A stretch of 64,000 nt of DNA, from positions 310,001-374,000 of the forward strand of contig NZ_CYSA01000026.1 in assembly GCF_001458355.1 (NCBI RefSeq), written 5' to 3'. A program made the position numbers and the translations under genes. Below, in pieces: positions 16,433 to 26,040 of this stretch. The stretch comes from Thalassovita gelatinovora. Lineage in GTDB: Bacteria > Pseudomonadota > Alphaproteobacteria > Rhodobacterales > Rhodobacteraceae. Every line of letters begins with the position of its first letter. Position 1 is the stretch's first letter. A model generated the notes under the pieces. That model was given only the letters and a program-made list of their open reading frames with translations. It made no database searches and had not been told where the DNA came from.

Positions 16433-17497
16433 TTATCTGGTCGCCGCGCGCAGCGCGGGCTGATTCAGGAAAATATCGGTGGCCATCGCGCCGACCCACA
16501 TGAAGAACAGCGCACACCAAGCGGTGCCGGCAAAGATCGACCCGCCGGTGACACCCGCGCCGATGGCACAGCCACCCGCCAACATGCCGCCAAACCCCAT
16601 CAGCGCCGCGCCGATCATCGCTTGACGCATGGTCGCGGGACCGTCGAAACCCTGTAGCTTGAATTCTTTCATCAGGAACGACGCCAAGAACGATCCGATG
16701 AACACACCCGGCACCAGCCCGACATCAAATTCCAGCACTGCGTCGCGTTCAAGGAAAAACATCAATGTATGCGCCGACGGGCCGGTAAAGGTGGCGCTTT
16801 CGATCTGCACCGGGTCGAACGCGACCTGGCTCAACCCAAAGGTCAGAACCCATCCCAGGGCGACGGAAAACCCGACGCCTGACGCAAAAAACAACCGCGA
16901 AACCCCGATCCGGTTGCGCCGCGACAATTCCAGCGCCAACAGCGCAATCGCAATGCCCAGCACCAGACCGGCCCATTTCGGCAGGCCAAAAACGGCCAGC
17001 AAGTCCATGTTGCGCCCGCCGTCGGTGATCCACAGCGCCGCCAGCTTGTCGCGCCATCCCGACAGGATGCCTTGCAGGCTCATCTGCGCCACCACCGCGA
17101 AAATCAGCCCCGACACCACCGACCGCAGGTTGCCGGTCGCCGCCAGCACCAACAACCGTCCCGAACAGCCCTTGGCCAGAACCATGCCGACGCCAAACAA
17201 CAGCCCGCCAATGATCGCGCCGGACCAACTGCCCGGCACCGCCATCATCCTTGCGTCTTCGGCCCGCATCAGCCCCAAAAGCTGCGCCGCCTGAACCCAG
17301 ACCACGGCGGTGGAAAAGGTCAGCAGCCAAACCGCCACCTTGTCATTCATCTGACCACGGGCAAATTCCACCGTCGCCGCACGCAGACAAAACCGCGATC
17401 GCTGCGCCGCAACCCCGAACACCACACCGGTGGCCAGCCCCATCAAGGCGGCTGTCGGCGCTTCTCCAATCCGTTCAACGATATCGAGCAATTCCAT
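16433..17497 (-). CDS. YeeE/YedE family sulfur-compound transporter
   Basis: A 354-residue inner-membrane protein of the YeeE/YedE family, whose characterised members import thiosulfate. It has repeated hydrophobic helices with the family's conserved cysteines in QRSRFCLRAATVEF, VLAKGCSGRLLVL and MLAGGCAIGAGVTGGS. I chose the ATG at 17497 because AGGGAG sits eight bases upstream; a GTG two codons earlier is too close to it. No rhodanese or TusA-like partner is adjacent, so the substrate (thiosulfate or another sulfur species) is inferred from family only. Confidence 0.87.
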   Translation of the reverse strand: MELLDIVERIGEAPTAALMGLATGVVFGVAAQRSRFCLRAATVEFARGQMNDKVAVWLLTFSTAVVWVQAAQLLGLMRAEDARMMAVPGSWSGAIIGGLLFGVGMVLAKGCSGRLLVLAATGNLRSVVSGLIFAVVAQMSLQGILSGWRDKLAALWITDGGRNMDLLAVFGLPKWAGLVLGIAIALLALELSRRNRIGVSRLFFASGVGFSVALGWVLTFGLSQVAFDPVQIESATFTGPSAHTLMFFLERDAVLEFDVGLVPGVFIGSFLASFLMKEFKLQGFDGPATMRQAMIGAALMGFGGMLAGGCAIGAGVTGGSIFAGTAWCALFFMWVGAMATDIFLNQPALRAATR

Positions 17498-17588
17498 GGC
17501 CACGACTCCCTGTCTCGCGTCGCGGCTATTTCATCACAAACATATTCACTTTTCATTGATTCAGATCAGGCAGGGCAGGGCCCGCCCG

Positions 17589-20105
17589 TCATTCCCGCGC
17601 CCTGAGCGTTTCCACCGGTCGCAGATTCAACGCGTGCCAGGCAAAGCCGATCCCGGCCAGAACCGTCGCCGCCACGCCGCCCAGAACGATCCCCAGCGCC
17701 GAGGGCCAGATCACCTCGAACCCGGTTTCCATCACGAAATGCATTACCGCCCAGCCACCTGAAATCCCCGCGATCAACGCCACCAAGGCCGCCGCCGCCC
17801 CCAGCAGCGCCGATCGCAATGCGAAACTGCGCAGGATCTTCCACCGCGTCGCGCCCAGCGTTTTCAAAACCGCCGCTTCGTAACTGCGCGCCGGGGCACC
17901 CGCCGCCGCCGCCCCGATCAGCACCAGAAACCCGGTCACCAAGGTCGCCGCCGCGCCCCAGGATGTCGCCGCCGCGATCCCGTCCAGCATCGCTGAAACC
18001 CGGTCGATCGCATCGCGCACCCGGATTGCGGTGATATTGGGATAAGCCCCGGTCAGATCGCGCAAAATCGCTGGTTCCGCCGCCTCGTCGGCATAAACGG
18101 TGGCGATGAAACTATGCGGCGCAGCGGCCAACGCGGTTTCGTTCATCGCCAGGATGAACCCCATCCCGGCGGTGGAAAAATCCACTTCGCGGAAACTGGC
18201 AATGGTGCCGGTGATGTCGCGGCCCAGAATATTCAGGGTCATCGCGTCGCCCAAGCGCAGGCCCATTTCCTCGGCCTCGTCGGCGGCGAAACTGATCAGC
18301 GGTGCCCCGCTGTAGTCACGCGGCCACCATTCGCCCGCAGTCAGCTTGGTATTTTCGGGCCGGTCAGCGGCATAGGTGATGCCGCGATCACCGCGCAATA
18401 CCCAATGATCACCGGCCACGTCGCGGGCAGGGCGGTCATTGATCCGGGTAATCACCCCGCGCAGCATCGGCGCATGTTCAACCCGGCTAACGGCCTTGTC
18501 TTGGTCCAACCGGGCCAGAAAACCGTCGATCTGATCTTTCTGAATATCGACAAAGAAAAACGACGGTGCCTTGTCCGGCAGGTCCTGCGCAATCGCGTTG
18601 CGCAGATTGCCATCGATCTGTCCCACCGCTGCCAGCACCGTCAGGCCAAGCCCCAATGACAACACCACCGGGGTGGCTTCGTCCCGCGCGCCACCAATCG
18701 CGGCCAGCGCCCAACGCAGCGCCGCGCGGCCCCGTGCCAGCGGCGCGGAGGCATGGGCCAGCTTGCGGATCGCCCGCGCCGACAGCGCCAGCGCCGCCAG
18801 CGACAGCAAAATCCCCCCCGTGGTCCACAGCGTCAGCCGCCAGGTGCCGGAAAACCCGATTGCTGCCCCGATCAGCATCCCGGTCAGCGCCAGCGTGATC
18901 ACGACATAGCGTATCGGCGGCAACGCCCGCGCCCCGGCCATGGCATCGCGAAACAGCGTCGCGGCCCGCACCTCGCCGGTGCGCGCCAGCGGCCACAGGG
19001 TGAAAATCAGCGCGGTCAGCATGCCATAGATCGCCGCCTCGATCAGTGGCGCGGGATAAACGGTAAATTCTGACGGCACCGGCAATTGCGCCGCCAACAG
19101 CGGCCCGATCACCACAGGCACCCCGGCCCCCAGTAGTAGCCCCAGCGTGATCCCCAGCAGCGAAAGCGCCCCAATTTGCAGGAAATAGATCTGGAATATC
19201 GTGCGCTGATCCGCGCCAAGACTGCGTAAAGTGGCGATCACTTCGGTTTTCCCGGCCAGATAGGCCCGCACCGCCGCCGACACGCCAACCCCGCCCACCG
19301 CCAGCCCGGACAGGCCGACAAGGATCAAGAACGCCCCGATCCGGTCGACAAAGGCCTTGATCCCCGGTGCGCCATTGCGGGCATCGCGCCAGCGCAACCC
19401 GCTGTCTTCAAACGCCTGCATCGCCTGTTGCTTCAACGGGTTCAATTCGGTGCCGGGCGGCAACAGCAGCCGGTATTTGCTGCTATAAAGCGTCCCCGGT
19501 GCCAACAGGCCGGACGCTTCCAGATCGGCGGTTCGCACCATCGTGCGCGGCCCCAACGCGAACCCGTCCGCGGCGCTATCTGGTTCGCGCTCCAACGCGG
19601 CGCTCAACACGAAATCCTGCGTGCCTAACCGGAACCTGTCGCCCACCGCGATTTCCATCTGGGTGATCAACAATGGGTCCATCACCGCGCCGGGCAGACC
19701 GTCCCGCCCCGCCAGCGCCGCGCTCAATTCCATGTCGGGCTGCAACTCGACCGCGCCGACCAGCGGATAAGCGTCATCGACCGATTTCACCTGTGTCAGC
19801 ATCCGGGTGTCGCCGCGCGTGGCCATCGACCGGAAATCGCTGACCTCGGACACCGCAACCGCCCGCGCCGCCATCCAAGCGCGTTCGTCTGCGCTGGCAA
19901 AGCGGTAGGTGAATTCCATTTCGGCATCACCGCCCAGCAAGGCCGCCCCTTCGCGCGACAATCCGGCTTCGATTCCGGCGCGCACGCTGCCCACTGCGGC
20001 AATCGCCGCCACCCCCAGTGTCAGGCAGGCCAGAAAGATGCGAAACCCCTTCAGCCCGCCACGCAATTCACGCCGGGCCAGCCGCGCGGCAATTTTCAAA
20101 CTCAT
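17589..20105 (-). CDS. ABC transporter permease, FtsX-like (YbbP type)
   Basis: An 838-residue MacB/FtsX-superfamily permease similar to YbbP, with ten or so membrane segments in two FtsX repeats. The N-terminal helix RGGLKGFRIFLACLTLGVAAI is followed by a large periplasmic domain, a central membrane block and a C-terminal FtsX domain (ATSWGAAATLVTGFLVLIGA). It starts by ATGA overlap with its ATPase, forming a ybbAP-like pair. Such exporters lie beside TesA-type esterases in many proteobacteria. The substrate is unknown; lipoprotein or lipid handling is the usual suggestion. Confidence 0.88.
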   Translation of the reverse strand: MSLKIAARLARRELRGGLKGFRIFLACLTLGVAAIAAVGSVRAGIEAGLSREGAALLGGDAEMEFTYRFASADERAWMAARAVAVSEVSDFRSMATRGDTRMLTQVKSVDDAYPLVGAVELQPDMELSAALAGRDGLPGAVMDPLLITQMEIAVGDRFRLGTQDFVLSAALEREPDSAADGFALGPRTMVRTADLEASGLLAPGTLYSSKYRLLLPPGTELNPLKQQAMQAFEDSGLRWRDARNGAPGIKAFVDRIGAFLILVGLSGLAVGGVGVSAAVRAYLAGKTEVIATLRSLGADQRTIFQIYFLQIGALSLLGITLGLLLGAGVPVVIGPLLAAQLPVPSEFTVYPAPLIEAAIYGMLTALIFTLWPLARTGEVRAATLFRDAMAGARALPPIRYVVITLALTGMLIGAAIGFSGTWRLTLWTTGGILLSLAALALSARAIRKLAHASAPLARGRAALRWALAAIGGARDEATPVVLSLGLGLTVLAAVGQIDGNLRNAIAQDLPDKAPSFFFVDIQKDQIDGFLARLDQDKAVSRVEHAPMLRGVITRINDRPARDVAGDHWVLRGDRGITYAADRPENTKLTAGEWWPRDYSGAPLISFAADEAEEMGLRLGDAMTLNILGRDITGTIASFREVDFSTAGMGFILAMNETALAAAPHSFIATVYADEAAEPAILRDLTGAYPNITAIRVRDAIDRVSAMLDGIAAATSWGAAATLVTGFLVLIGAAAAGAPARSYEAAVLKTLGATRWKILRSFALRSALLGAAAALVALIAGISGGWAVMHFVMETGFEVIWPSALGIVLGGVAATVLAGIGFAWHALNLRPVETLRARE

Positions 20106-20794
20106 GCCACGGCCTCGGCGCTGGTTTCTTCGATCCGGCCATCGCGCAGATGCACCACCCGGTCGCAGCGGTCGGCCAACTCTGGCGCATGGGTGACCAG
20201 AACCAAGGTTGCGCCATGCCGGTCGCGAAGCCCGAACAGCAGATCGATGATTGCCGCGCCATTGGCACCGTCCAGATTTCCGGTCGGTTCATCGGCCAGC
20301 AAAATCTTCGGGCGTGGGGCGCTGGCCCGCGCCAGCGCCACCCGCTGTTGTTCCCCGCCCGACATTTGCGACGGATAATGATCGCCCCGGTCTTCCAACC
20401 CGACCGCCCGCAATTCTTCGCGGGCGCGATCAAACGCGTCGTCATGCCCGGCCAATTCCAGCGGCGTGGCGACGTTTTCCAGCGCGGTCATGGTCGGGAT
20501 CAGGTGAAAAGACTGGAACACGATGCCCATATTGCCGCGCCGGAACCGGGCCAGCTGATCTTCGTTCATCGTGGTCAGGTCCTGTCCCAGCGCCCGCACA
20601 TGCCCCGAACTGGCCCGTTCCAGCCCGCCCATCAGCATCAACAGCGAAGATTTGCCAGACCCGGACGGTCCCACCAGCCCAAGGCTTTCACCGCTCTGGA
20701 CATCCAGCGAAATGCCGTGAAGTATTTTCACGCGCCCGGCATTGCCATCCAGCGAAAGGGTTGCATCTGTCAGGGAAAGAACGGGATCAGACAT
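20102..20794 (-). CDS. ABC transporter ATP-binding protein (YbbA type)
   Basis: A 230-residue ATPase of the LolD/MacB-type subfamily that powers the adjacent FtsX-like permease. It has Walker A GPSGSGKSS, the Q-loop region GIVFQSFHLIPTMTALENV, signature MSGGEQQRVALARA, Walker B ILLADEPTGNLDG and a switch His in LVLVTHAPELADRC. The ATG at 20794 overlaps the ATG of the divergent tesA-like gene at 20793, so the promoter must lie inside the opposite gene. Confidence 0.94.
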   Translation of the reverse strand: MSDPVLSLTDATLSLDGNAGRVKILHGISLDVQSGESLGLVGPSGSGKSSLLMLMGGLERASSGHVRALGQDLTTMNEDQLARFRRGNMGIVFQSFHLIPTMTALENVATPLELAGHDDAFDRAREELRAVGLEDRGDHYPSQMSGGEQQRVALARASAPRPKILLADEPTGNLDGANGAAIIDLLFGLRDRHGATLVLVTHAPELADRCDRVVHLRDGRIEETSAEAVA

Positions 20795-21473
20795 GCGGTT
20801 TTACCAATTTTTTCAAGCTTTCGTGTCATATGGGGCCTGCGCCCTGCGCGGCAAGGCCCTTGCGGCGGTGATCCTGCTTCTGCCAGCTCCGGTTTTGGCC
20901 GCACCGGTCTCTCTGGTGGCCTTTGGCGACAGCCTGACCCAAGGCTATGGGCTGATCGAACAGGACGGGTTCGTGCCGCAATTGCGCGGCTGGCTGGCCG
21001 ATCATGGCGCCACTGCGCGGGTGATCAATGCCGGCGTGTCGGGCGATACCACGTCGGGCGGGTTGGCAAGGATCGACTGGACGCTGACCGATGATGTGCA
21101 GGGGATGATTCTGGCGCTGGGCGGCAATGACGTGCTGCGCGGCACCGATCCCGGCCTGATCCGCGCCAATATCACCGGCATCTTGCAGGTGGCGCAGGCC
21201 AAAGGCGTCGATGTCCTGTTGGTCGGGATGCAGGCACCGGGCAATTTCGGCCCCGATTACAGCCGCGAATTCAACGCGATCTGGCCCGATCTGGCGGCGG
21301 AATTCGGCGCGATTTATGTTCGCAGCTTTTTCGAAGGTCTGGGCACTGACGACCCGGCGCAACTGCGCGATCTGTTCCAACCCGACGGCATCCATCCAAA
21401 TGCCGACGGCGTGGCGCTGATCGTCCAATCTCTGGGGCCGCATGTGATTGAACTGATCGACCGGGCACAGTAA
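20793..21473 (+). CDS. tesA: GDSL arylesterase / lysophospholipase (TesA-like)
   Basis: SGNH hydrolase cleaving acyl esters or thioesters, probably periplasmic. The 226-residue product starts with a hydrophobic signal (GKALAAVILLLPAPVLA), then block I AFGDSLTQGYG with the catalytic Ser, block III GGNDVLRG and block V DGIHPNADG with the Asp/His. The ATG at 20793 overlaps the divergent ATPase start on the complementary bases CATG. A GTG ten codons in (VSYGACAL) is an alternative that would leave room between the genes. Confidence 0.9.
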   Translation: MRFYQFFQAFVSYGACALRGKALAAVILLLPAPVLAAPVSLVAFGDSLTQGYGLIEQDGFVPQLRGWLADHGATARVINAGVSGDTTSGGLARIDWTLTDDVQGMILALGGNDVLRGTDPGLIRANITGILQVAQAKGVDVLLVGMQAPGNFGPDYSREFNAIWPDLAAEFGAIYVRSFFEGLGTDDPAQLRDLFQPDGIHPNADGVALIVQSLGPHVIELIDRAQ

Positions 21474-21534
21474 CCGGCAGTGATTGTCATCCCTCACCGT
21501 CCGGGCATAGGGTGGCGCCAAAGGGAGGAACACC

Positions 21535-22374
21535 ATGACCGATCGAACCATCGATCCGGGCCGCGATGGCGCCAAGATGAATTTCCGCGACGCGATGTCT
21601 TACGGCGATTACCTGTGCCTCGATGCGCTGCTGGATCAGCAACACCCGCAAAGCGACGCACCGGACGAATTGCTGTTCATCATTCAGCACCAGACCAGCG
21701 AATTGTGGATGAAACTGGCGATCCATGAACTGTCCGGCGCCCGCAACGCGCTGAACGCGGGCGACATGGCCCCGATGTTCAAGATGCTGGCCCGGGTCAG
21801 CCGGATCTTCGAACAGCTCAACAATGCCTGGGACGTGCTGCGCACCATGACGCCCGCCGATTACACCCGCTTTCGCGAAGCGTTGGGGCCGTCTTCGGGG
21901 TTTCAGTCTTATCAATACCGGATGATCGAATACGTGCTGGGCAACCGCAATCCCAACATGCTGAAACCGCATGAACACCGGCCCGAAATTCATCAGATGC
22001 TGTCGGATGAACTGACCCGGCCCAGCTTCTATGACGATGTGATCCGGCATCTGTTCATCACTCTCGACGGGCCGGGTGCGAAAATTCCCGCGCCGCAGCT
22101 CACGACCCCGCATGCCGCAATTCCCGAAGTGCAGGCGAAATGGAAGCTGGTCTATGAAGACGTGCAAACCCATTGGGCCCTTTATGAACTGGCCGAAAAA
22201 CTGGTCGATCTCGAAGACTATTTCCGCCGCTGGCGCTTCAACCATGTCACCACGGTGGAACGCGTGATCGGGTTCAAACGCGGCACCGGCGGCACGTCCG
22301 GGGTCGATTACCTGAAAAAGATGCTCAGCGTCGAACTTTTCCCTGAACTCTGGCAACTGCGAGGAGAACTCTAA
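21535..22374 (+). CDS. kynA: Tryptophan 2,3-dioxygenase
   Basis: Haem enzyme that opens the indole ring of L-tryptophan to N-formylkynurenine, the first step of the kynurenine route. The 279-residue product has [19 protein letters not shown], the substrate-binding [29 protein letters not shown] and the C-terminal [24 protein letters not shown] ribosome site precedes the ATG at 21535. Only two bases separate it from kynU, so they form one operon. The formamidase expected between the two steps is not in the window. Confidence 0.96.
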   Translation: MTDRTIDPGRDGAKMNFRDAMSYGDYLCLDALLDQQHPQSDAPDELLFIIQHQTSELWMKLAIHELSGARNALNAGDMAPMFKMLARVSRIFEQLNNAWDVLRTMTPADYTRFREALGPSSGFQSYQYRMIEYVLGNRNPNMLKPHEHRPEIHQMLSDELTRPSFYDDVIRHLFITLDGPGAKIPAPQLTTPHAAIPEVQAKWKLVYEDVQTHWALYELAEKLVDLEDYFRRWRFNHVTTVERVIGFKRGTGGTSGVDYLKKMLSVELFPELWQLRGEL

Positions 22375-22376
22375 TC

Positions 22377-23570
22377 ATGGCATCGCAACTTCCCCGCAAG
22401 GACCAGTTCGATCTGCCCGAAGGCGTGATCTATCTCGACGGCAATTCACTGGGGCCGCTGCCCAAAGGCGCGGTTGACCGCGCCGCGACGGTACTCCGCG
22501 CCGAATGGGGCCAAGACCTGATCAAGGCATGGAATACCGCCGGTTGGATGGCCCTGCCCAAACAGGTCGGCGACCGCATCGGCGCATTGATCGGCGCACC
22601 CGAAGGATCGGTGGCCACCGGCGACACCTTGTCGATCAAGGTCTATCAGGCGCTGGCGGCGGCGCTGAAAATGCGCCCCGACCGGCGGGTGATCCTGTCG
22701 GATCAGGGCAATTTTCCCACCGATCTCTATATGGCGCAGGGGCTGATCGACACCATCGATAAGGGTTATACGCTTAAAACCCCGGCCCCCGAAGACGTGA
22801 TGGGCGCGATCACCGAAGATGTCGCGGTGGTGATGCTGACGCAGGTCGATTACCGGTCTGGCCGGATGCATGACATGGCAGCGATCACCCGCAAGGCGCA
22901 TGATATGGGCGCGGTGATGATCTGGGATCTGGCCCATTCCGCCGGCGCGGTGCCGGTCGATCTGACCGGGTGCAATGCCGAATTCGCGGTTGGGTGCAGC
23001 TATAAATACCTCAATGGCGGGCCCGGCGCGCCTGCCTTCATCTATGTCCGCCCCGATCTGGCGACCACGGTGCAACCGGCGCTGGCGGGGTGGCTTGGCC
23101 ATGATGCCCCTTTCGCGATGGAACTGTCCTACCGTCCGGCAATGTCGACCGAACGGATGCGCGTCGGCACCCCGCCGATCGTGCAGCTGTCGCTGCTCGA
23201 TCATGCTCTGGACGTCTGGGATGGGGTCGATATGGCCGATCTGCGTGCCGCTTCGATCACATTGTCCGAACGCTTCATTGCCGAAGTCGAAGCCCGTTGC
23301 CCGCAACTGACCCTGGCGTCGCCGCGTGACCCCGCACAGCGCGGTTCACAAGTGTCCTTCGCCTTCGAACATGGCTATGCCGCGATGCAGGCCTGTATCG
23401 ATCACGGCGTGATCGGTGATTTCCGCGCCCCCAATATCATGCGTTTCGGCTTCACCCCGCTCTATCTCGACGAAGCGGATGTGATCGCCGCCGCCAAGGT
23501 GATCGAAACGGTGATCGCGAATGACCTGTGGCGCGATCCGAAATACCAAACCATGTCGAAAGTGACCTGA
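22377..23570 (+). CDS. kynU: Kynureninase
   Basis: PLP enzyme that cleaves L-kynurenine to anthranilate and alanine. The 397-residue product has YLDGNSLGPLPKGA near the N-terminus, the PLP-contact IWDLAHSAGAVPVDL, and the Schiff-base Lys in VGCSYKYLNGGPGAP. GEW-like substrate contacts appear as GWLGHDAPF. It follows kynA directly. With kynA it converts tryptophan to anthranilate, given a formamidase encoded elsewhere. A GC-rich inverted repeat follows the stop. Confidence 0.95.
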   Translation: MASQLPRKDQFDLPEGVIYLDGNSLGPLPKGAVDRAATVLRAEWGQDLIKAWNTAGWMALPKQVGDRIGALIGAPEGSVATGDTLSIKVYQALAAALKMRPDRRVILSDQGNFPTDLYMAQGLIDTIDKGYTLKTPAPEDVMGAITEDVAVVMLTQVDYRSGRMHDMAAITRKAHDMGAVMIWDLAHSAGAVPVDLTGCNAEFAVGCSYKYLNGGPGAPAFIYVRPDLATTVQPALAGWLGHDAPFAMELSYRPAMSTERMRVGTPPIVQLSLLDHALDVWDGVDMADLRAASITLSERFIAEVEARCPQLTLASPRDPAQRGSQVSFAFEHGYAAMQACIDHGVIGDFRAPNIMRFGFTPLYLDEADVIAAAKVIETVIANDLWRDPKYQTMSKVT

Positions 23571-23583
23571 ACGATCCCATCCG

Positions 23584-23613
23584 GGCCGCGCCGCCCTGCC
23601 ACCGGCGCGGCCT
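23584..23613 (+). terminator. Inverted repeat after kynU
   Basis: GGCCGCGCCG and GGCGCGGCC flank a 10-base loop just after the kynU stop. Only two T follow, so it is a weak intrinsic terminator at best. Confidence 0.45.
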
Positions 23614-23628
23614 TCTGGACAAGGGATT

Positions 23629-23697
23629 ATGTCAATCTATTCCGCTTCGACCATGAAACCGGGCGAAACCCATGCAGCCCATCACGAGCCCCATTGA
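23629..23697 (+). CDS. Possible 22-codon leader peptide ahead of lepA
   Basis: An ATG at 23629, preceded by AAGGGA at good spacing, opens 22 codons ending in a His-rich tail (HAAHHEPH), stopping 32 bases before lepA. I recognise no family. It could be a leader peptide or chance; the ribosome site is the only positive sign. Confidence 0.25.
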   Translation: MSIYSASTMKPGETHAAHHEPH

Positions 23698-23729
23698 CCA
23701 ATCGTCATTTCCACAGCATATCCCGATCC

Positions 23730-25529
23730 ATGACCGATCTCGCACATATCCGCAATTTCTCCATCGTGGCCCATATCGACCACGGTAAATCCACATTGGC
23801 CGACCGGCTGATTCAGTCCACCAATACGGTGGCTGAACGGGATATGAAGGAACAGTTGCTCGACAGCATGGATATCGAGCGCGAGCGCGGTATCACCATC
23901 AAGGCCAACACGGTGCGCATCGATTACCTGGCACAGGATGGCGAAACCTATGTTCTGAACCTGATCGACACCCCCGGCCATGTCGATTTCGCTTACGAAG
24001 TCTCCCGCTCGATGCGCGCGGTCGAAGGCTCGCTGCTGGTCGTCGACAGCACCCAAGGGGTCGAAGCGCAGACACTGGCCAATGTCTATCAGGCGATCGA
24101 CGCCGATCACGAAATCGTGCCGGTGCTGAACAAGATCGACCTGCCGGCTTCCGATTGCGACCGCGTCGCCGAACAGATCGAGGATGTCATCGGCATTGAT
24201 GCGTCCGATGCGATCCGGGTGTCGGCCAAATCCGGCATCGGCATCGAAGACACGCTCGAAGCGATCGTCAAACGTCTGCCCGCGCCCAAGGGCGACCGTG
24301 ACGCGCCATTGAAGGCGATGCTGGTCGATAGCTGGTATGACGCTTATCTCGGCGTCGTCGTGCTGGTGCGGATCATGGACGGCGTTTTGAAAAAGGGTCA
24401 GCGCATCAAGATGATGCAGACAAACGCCGTTTATCCGGTCGACCGGGTCGGTGTGTTCCGTCCCGCGATGACCGCCATCGACGAACTCGGCCCCGGTGAA
24501 ATCGGTTTCATCACCGCCTCGATCAAGCAGGTGCGCGATACCAAGGTCGGCGATACCATCACCACCGATAAAAAGGGCGTCGAAACCCCGCTGCCGGGCT
24601 TCAAACCCAGTCAGCCGGTGGTGTTCTGCGGCTTGTTCCCGGTCGATTCAGCCGAATTCGAAGACCTGCGCGACGCGATCGAGAAGCTGGCACTGAACGA
24701 CGCGTCCTTCAGCTACGAAATGGAAACCTCCGCCGCGCTCGGCTTCGGGTTCCGCTGTGGTTTCCTCGGGCTGTTGCATCTCGAAGTGATCCGTGACCGG
24801 ATCGAACGCGAATATGACATCGACCTGATCACCACCGCGCCGAGCGTGATTTATCACATTTTCATGCGCGACGGCGAAAAGATCGACCTGCACAACCCCG
24901 CCGACATGCCCGATCCCTCCACCGTTGACCATATCGAGGAACCGCGCATCAAGGCCACCATCATGGTGCCTGACGAATATCTCGGTGACGTGCTGAAACT
25001 CTGCCAAGACCGCCGGGGGATTCAAGAGGACCTGACCTATGCCGGTTCCCGCGCCATGGTGGTCTATGACCTGCCGCTGAACGAGGTGGTGTTCGATTTC
25101 TACGACCGGCTGAAATCGGTGACCAAGGGCTATGCGTCCTTCGATTACCAGATGAAGGGCTACCGCACCGACAACCTGGTCAAGATGCAGGTGTTGGTGA
25201 ATGACGAACCGGTCGACGCCTTGTCGACCATGGTCCACCGCGACCGCGCCGAAACCCGGGGCCGCGCCATGTGCGAAAAGCTCAAGGACCTGATCCCGCG
25301 CCACATGTTCAAGATCCCGATCCAGGCCGCCATCGGCGGCAAGGTGATCGCCCGCGAAACCCTGTCGGCGCTGCGCAAGGACGTGACCGCGAAATGCTAC
25401 GGCGGCGATGCCACGCGGAAGAAGAAGCTTCTGGAAAAGCAGAAGGCGGGCAAGAAGAAGATGCGCCAGTTCGGCAAGGTCGACATCCCGCAGGAAGCGT
25501 TCATTTCGGCGCTGAAGATGGATGATTGA
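23730..25529 (+). CDS. lepA: Elongation factor 4
   Basis: Ribosome-associated translational GTPase (LepA/EF4). The 599-residue length is exactly the family norm. G motifs seen are [10 protein letters not shown] (G1), DTPGHVDF (G3), NKIDLP (G4) and VSAKSG (G5). The LepA-specific C-terminal domain ends near [17 protein letters not shown] chose the ATG at 23730 ([17 protein letters not shown]), since the upstream in-frame start adds a non-conserved tail; neither has a clear ribosome site. A strong terminator follows. Confidence 0.97.
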   Translation: MTDLAHIRNFSIVAHIDHGKSTLADRLIQSTNTVAERDMKEQLLDSMDIERERGITIKANTVRIDYLAQDGETYVLNLIDTPGHVDFAYEVSRSMRAVEGSLLVVDSTQGVEAQTLANVYQAIDADHEIVPVLNKIDLPASDCDRVAEQIEDVIGIDASDAIRVSAKSGIGIEDTLEAIVKRLPAPKGDRDAPLKAMLVDSWYDAYLGVVVLVRIMDGVLKKGQRIKMMQTNAVYPVDRVGVFRPAMTAIDELGPGEIGFITASIKQVRDTKVGDTITTDKKGVETPLPGFKPSQPVVFCGLFPVDSAEFEDLRDAIEKLALNDASFSYEMETSAALGFGFRCGFLGLLHLEVIRDRIEREYDIDLITTAPSVIYHIFMRDGEKIDLHNPADMPDPSTVDHIEEPRIKATIMVPDEYLGDVLKLCQDRRGIQEDLTYAGSRAMVVYDLPLNEVVFDFYDRLKSVTKGYASFDYQMKGYRTDNLVKMQVLVNDEPVDALSTMVHRDRAETRGRAMCEKLKDLIPRHMFKIPIQAAIGGKVIARETLSALRKDVTAKCYGGDATRKKKLLEKQKAGKKKMRQFGKVDIPQEAFISALKMDD

Positions 25530-25531
25530 AC

Positions 25532-25564
25532 AAAAGCCCGTCGGATAGCGGGCTTTTCGTTTTT
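25532..25564 (+). terminator. Rho-independent terminator of lepA
   Basis: AAAAGCCCG (25532-25540) pairs with CGGGCTTTT (25549-25557) around an 8-base loop. CGTTTTT follows. Confidence 0.9.
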
Positions 25565-25588
25565 AGGAACGTATCATTGCACACCCTA

Positions 25589-25655
25589 GCCAAATCGAAG
25601 ATTTGGCGAGCGCCCGACCCGACCCATGGGGCGGGCGCTTGGGGGTGGTCCCCCC
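25589..25655. repeat. String of three consecutive hairpins (REP-like)
   Basis: GCCAAATC/GATTTGGC with a GAA loop (25589-25607) is followed by AGCGCCCG/CGGGCGCT (25609-25639) and GGGGG-TGGT-CCCCC (25641-25654). They sit between the lepA terminator and the 3' end of the CZB gene. The layout resembles dispersed intergenic palindromic elements; a genome-wide search would be needed to confirm copies. Confidence 0.5.
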
Positions 25656-25668
25656 TCGCACCAGACTG

Positions 25669-26040
25669 TCACCGATGCAGCGACGTGCGCCAGTGCGTGA
25701 CCGCGCGGGCAAGGCTGTCCGAGCTGGTCTTGTAAACCTGCCCGTCCAGAGCGGCGAGCGCCCCGTCGATCTGACCTGCGGCGATCTGTTCGGCCACGTT
25801 GCCCGCGACACTATGAAATTTGGCGTGCAAGTCCTGAACGGTCTGCGCCTCGGTGGAATTGCGGGTCTCGGCGGGCAGCGCTTGCAGCCATTTGCCGAAC
25901 TTGCAGCAATCGTCGCGCTTGATCATGTCCACCGGCAAATCGGTTTCCTTGGATATCGCGGCTTCCCGCAGACGGATTTTCCATGCGGCATGGCGGCCAA
26001 GCGCATCATTCAATTCCGCGCGCATATCTTGAGTATTCAT
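25669..26040 (-). CDS. Stand-alone CZB (chemoreceptor zinc-binding) domain protein
   Basis: A 123-residue protein consisting only of a CZB domain, a helical zinc-binding module usually appended to chemoreceptors or diguanylate cyclases. Candidate zinc ligands follow the family pattern: His and Trp in GRHAAWKIRLREA, Cys in DDCCKFGKWLQAL, and two His in LHAKFHSVAGNVAEQI. There is no signal or membrane segment and no chemotaxis gene nearby. It could sense zinc or redox state and act on a separate partner, which is inference. Confidence 0.8.
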   Translation of the reverse strand: MNTQDMRAELNDALGRHAAWKIRLREAAISKETDLPVDMIKRDDCCKFGKWLQALPAETRNSTEAQTVQDLHAKFHSVAGNVAEQIAAGQIDGALAALDGQVYKTSSDSLARAVTHWRTSLHR

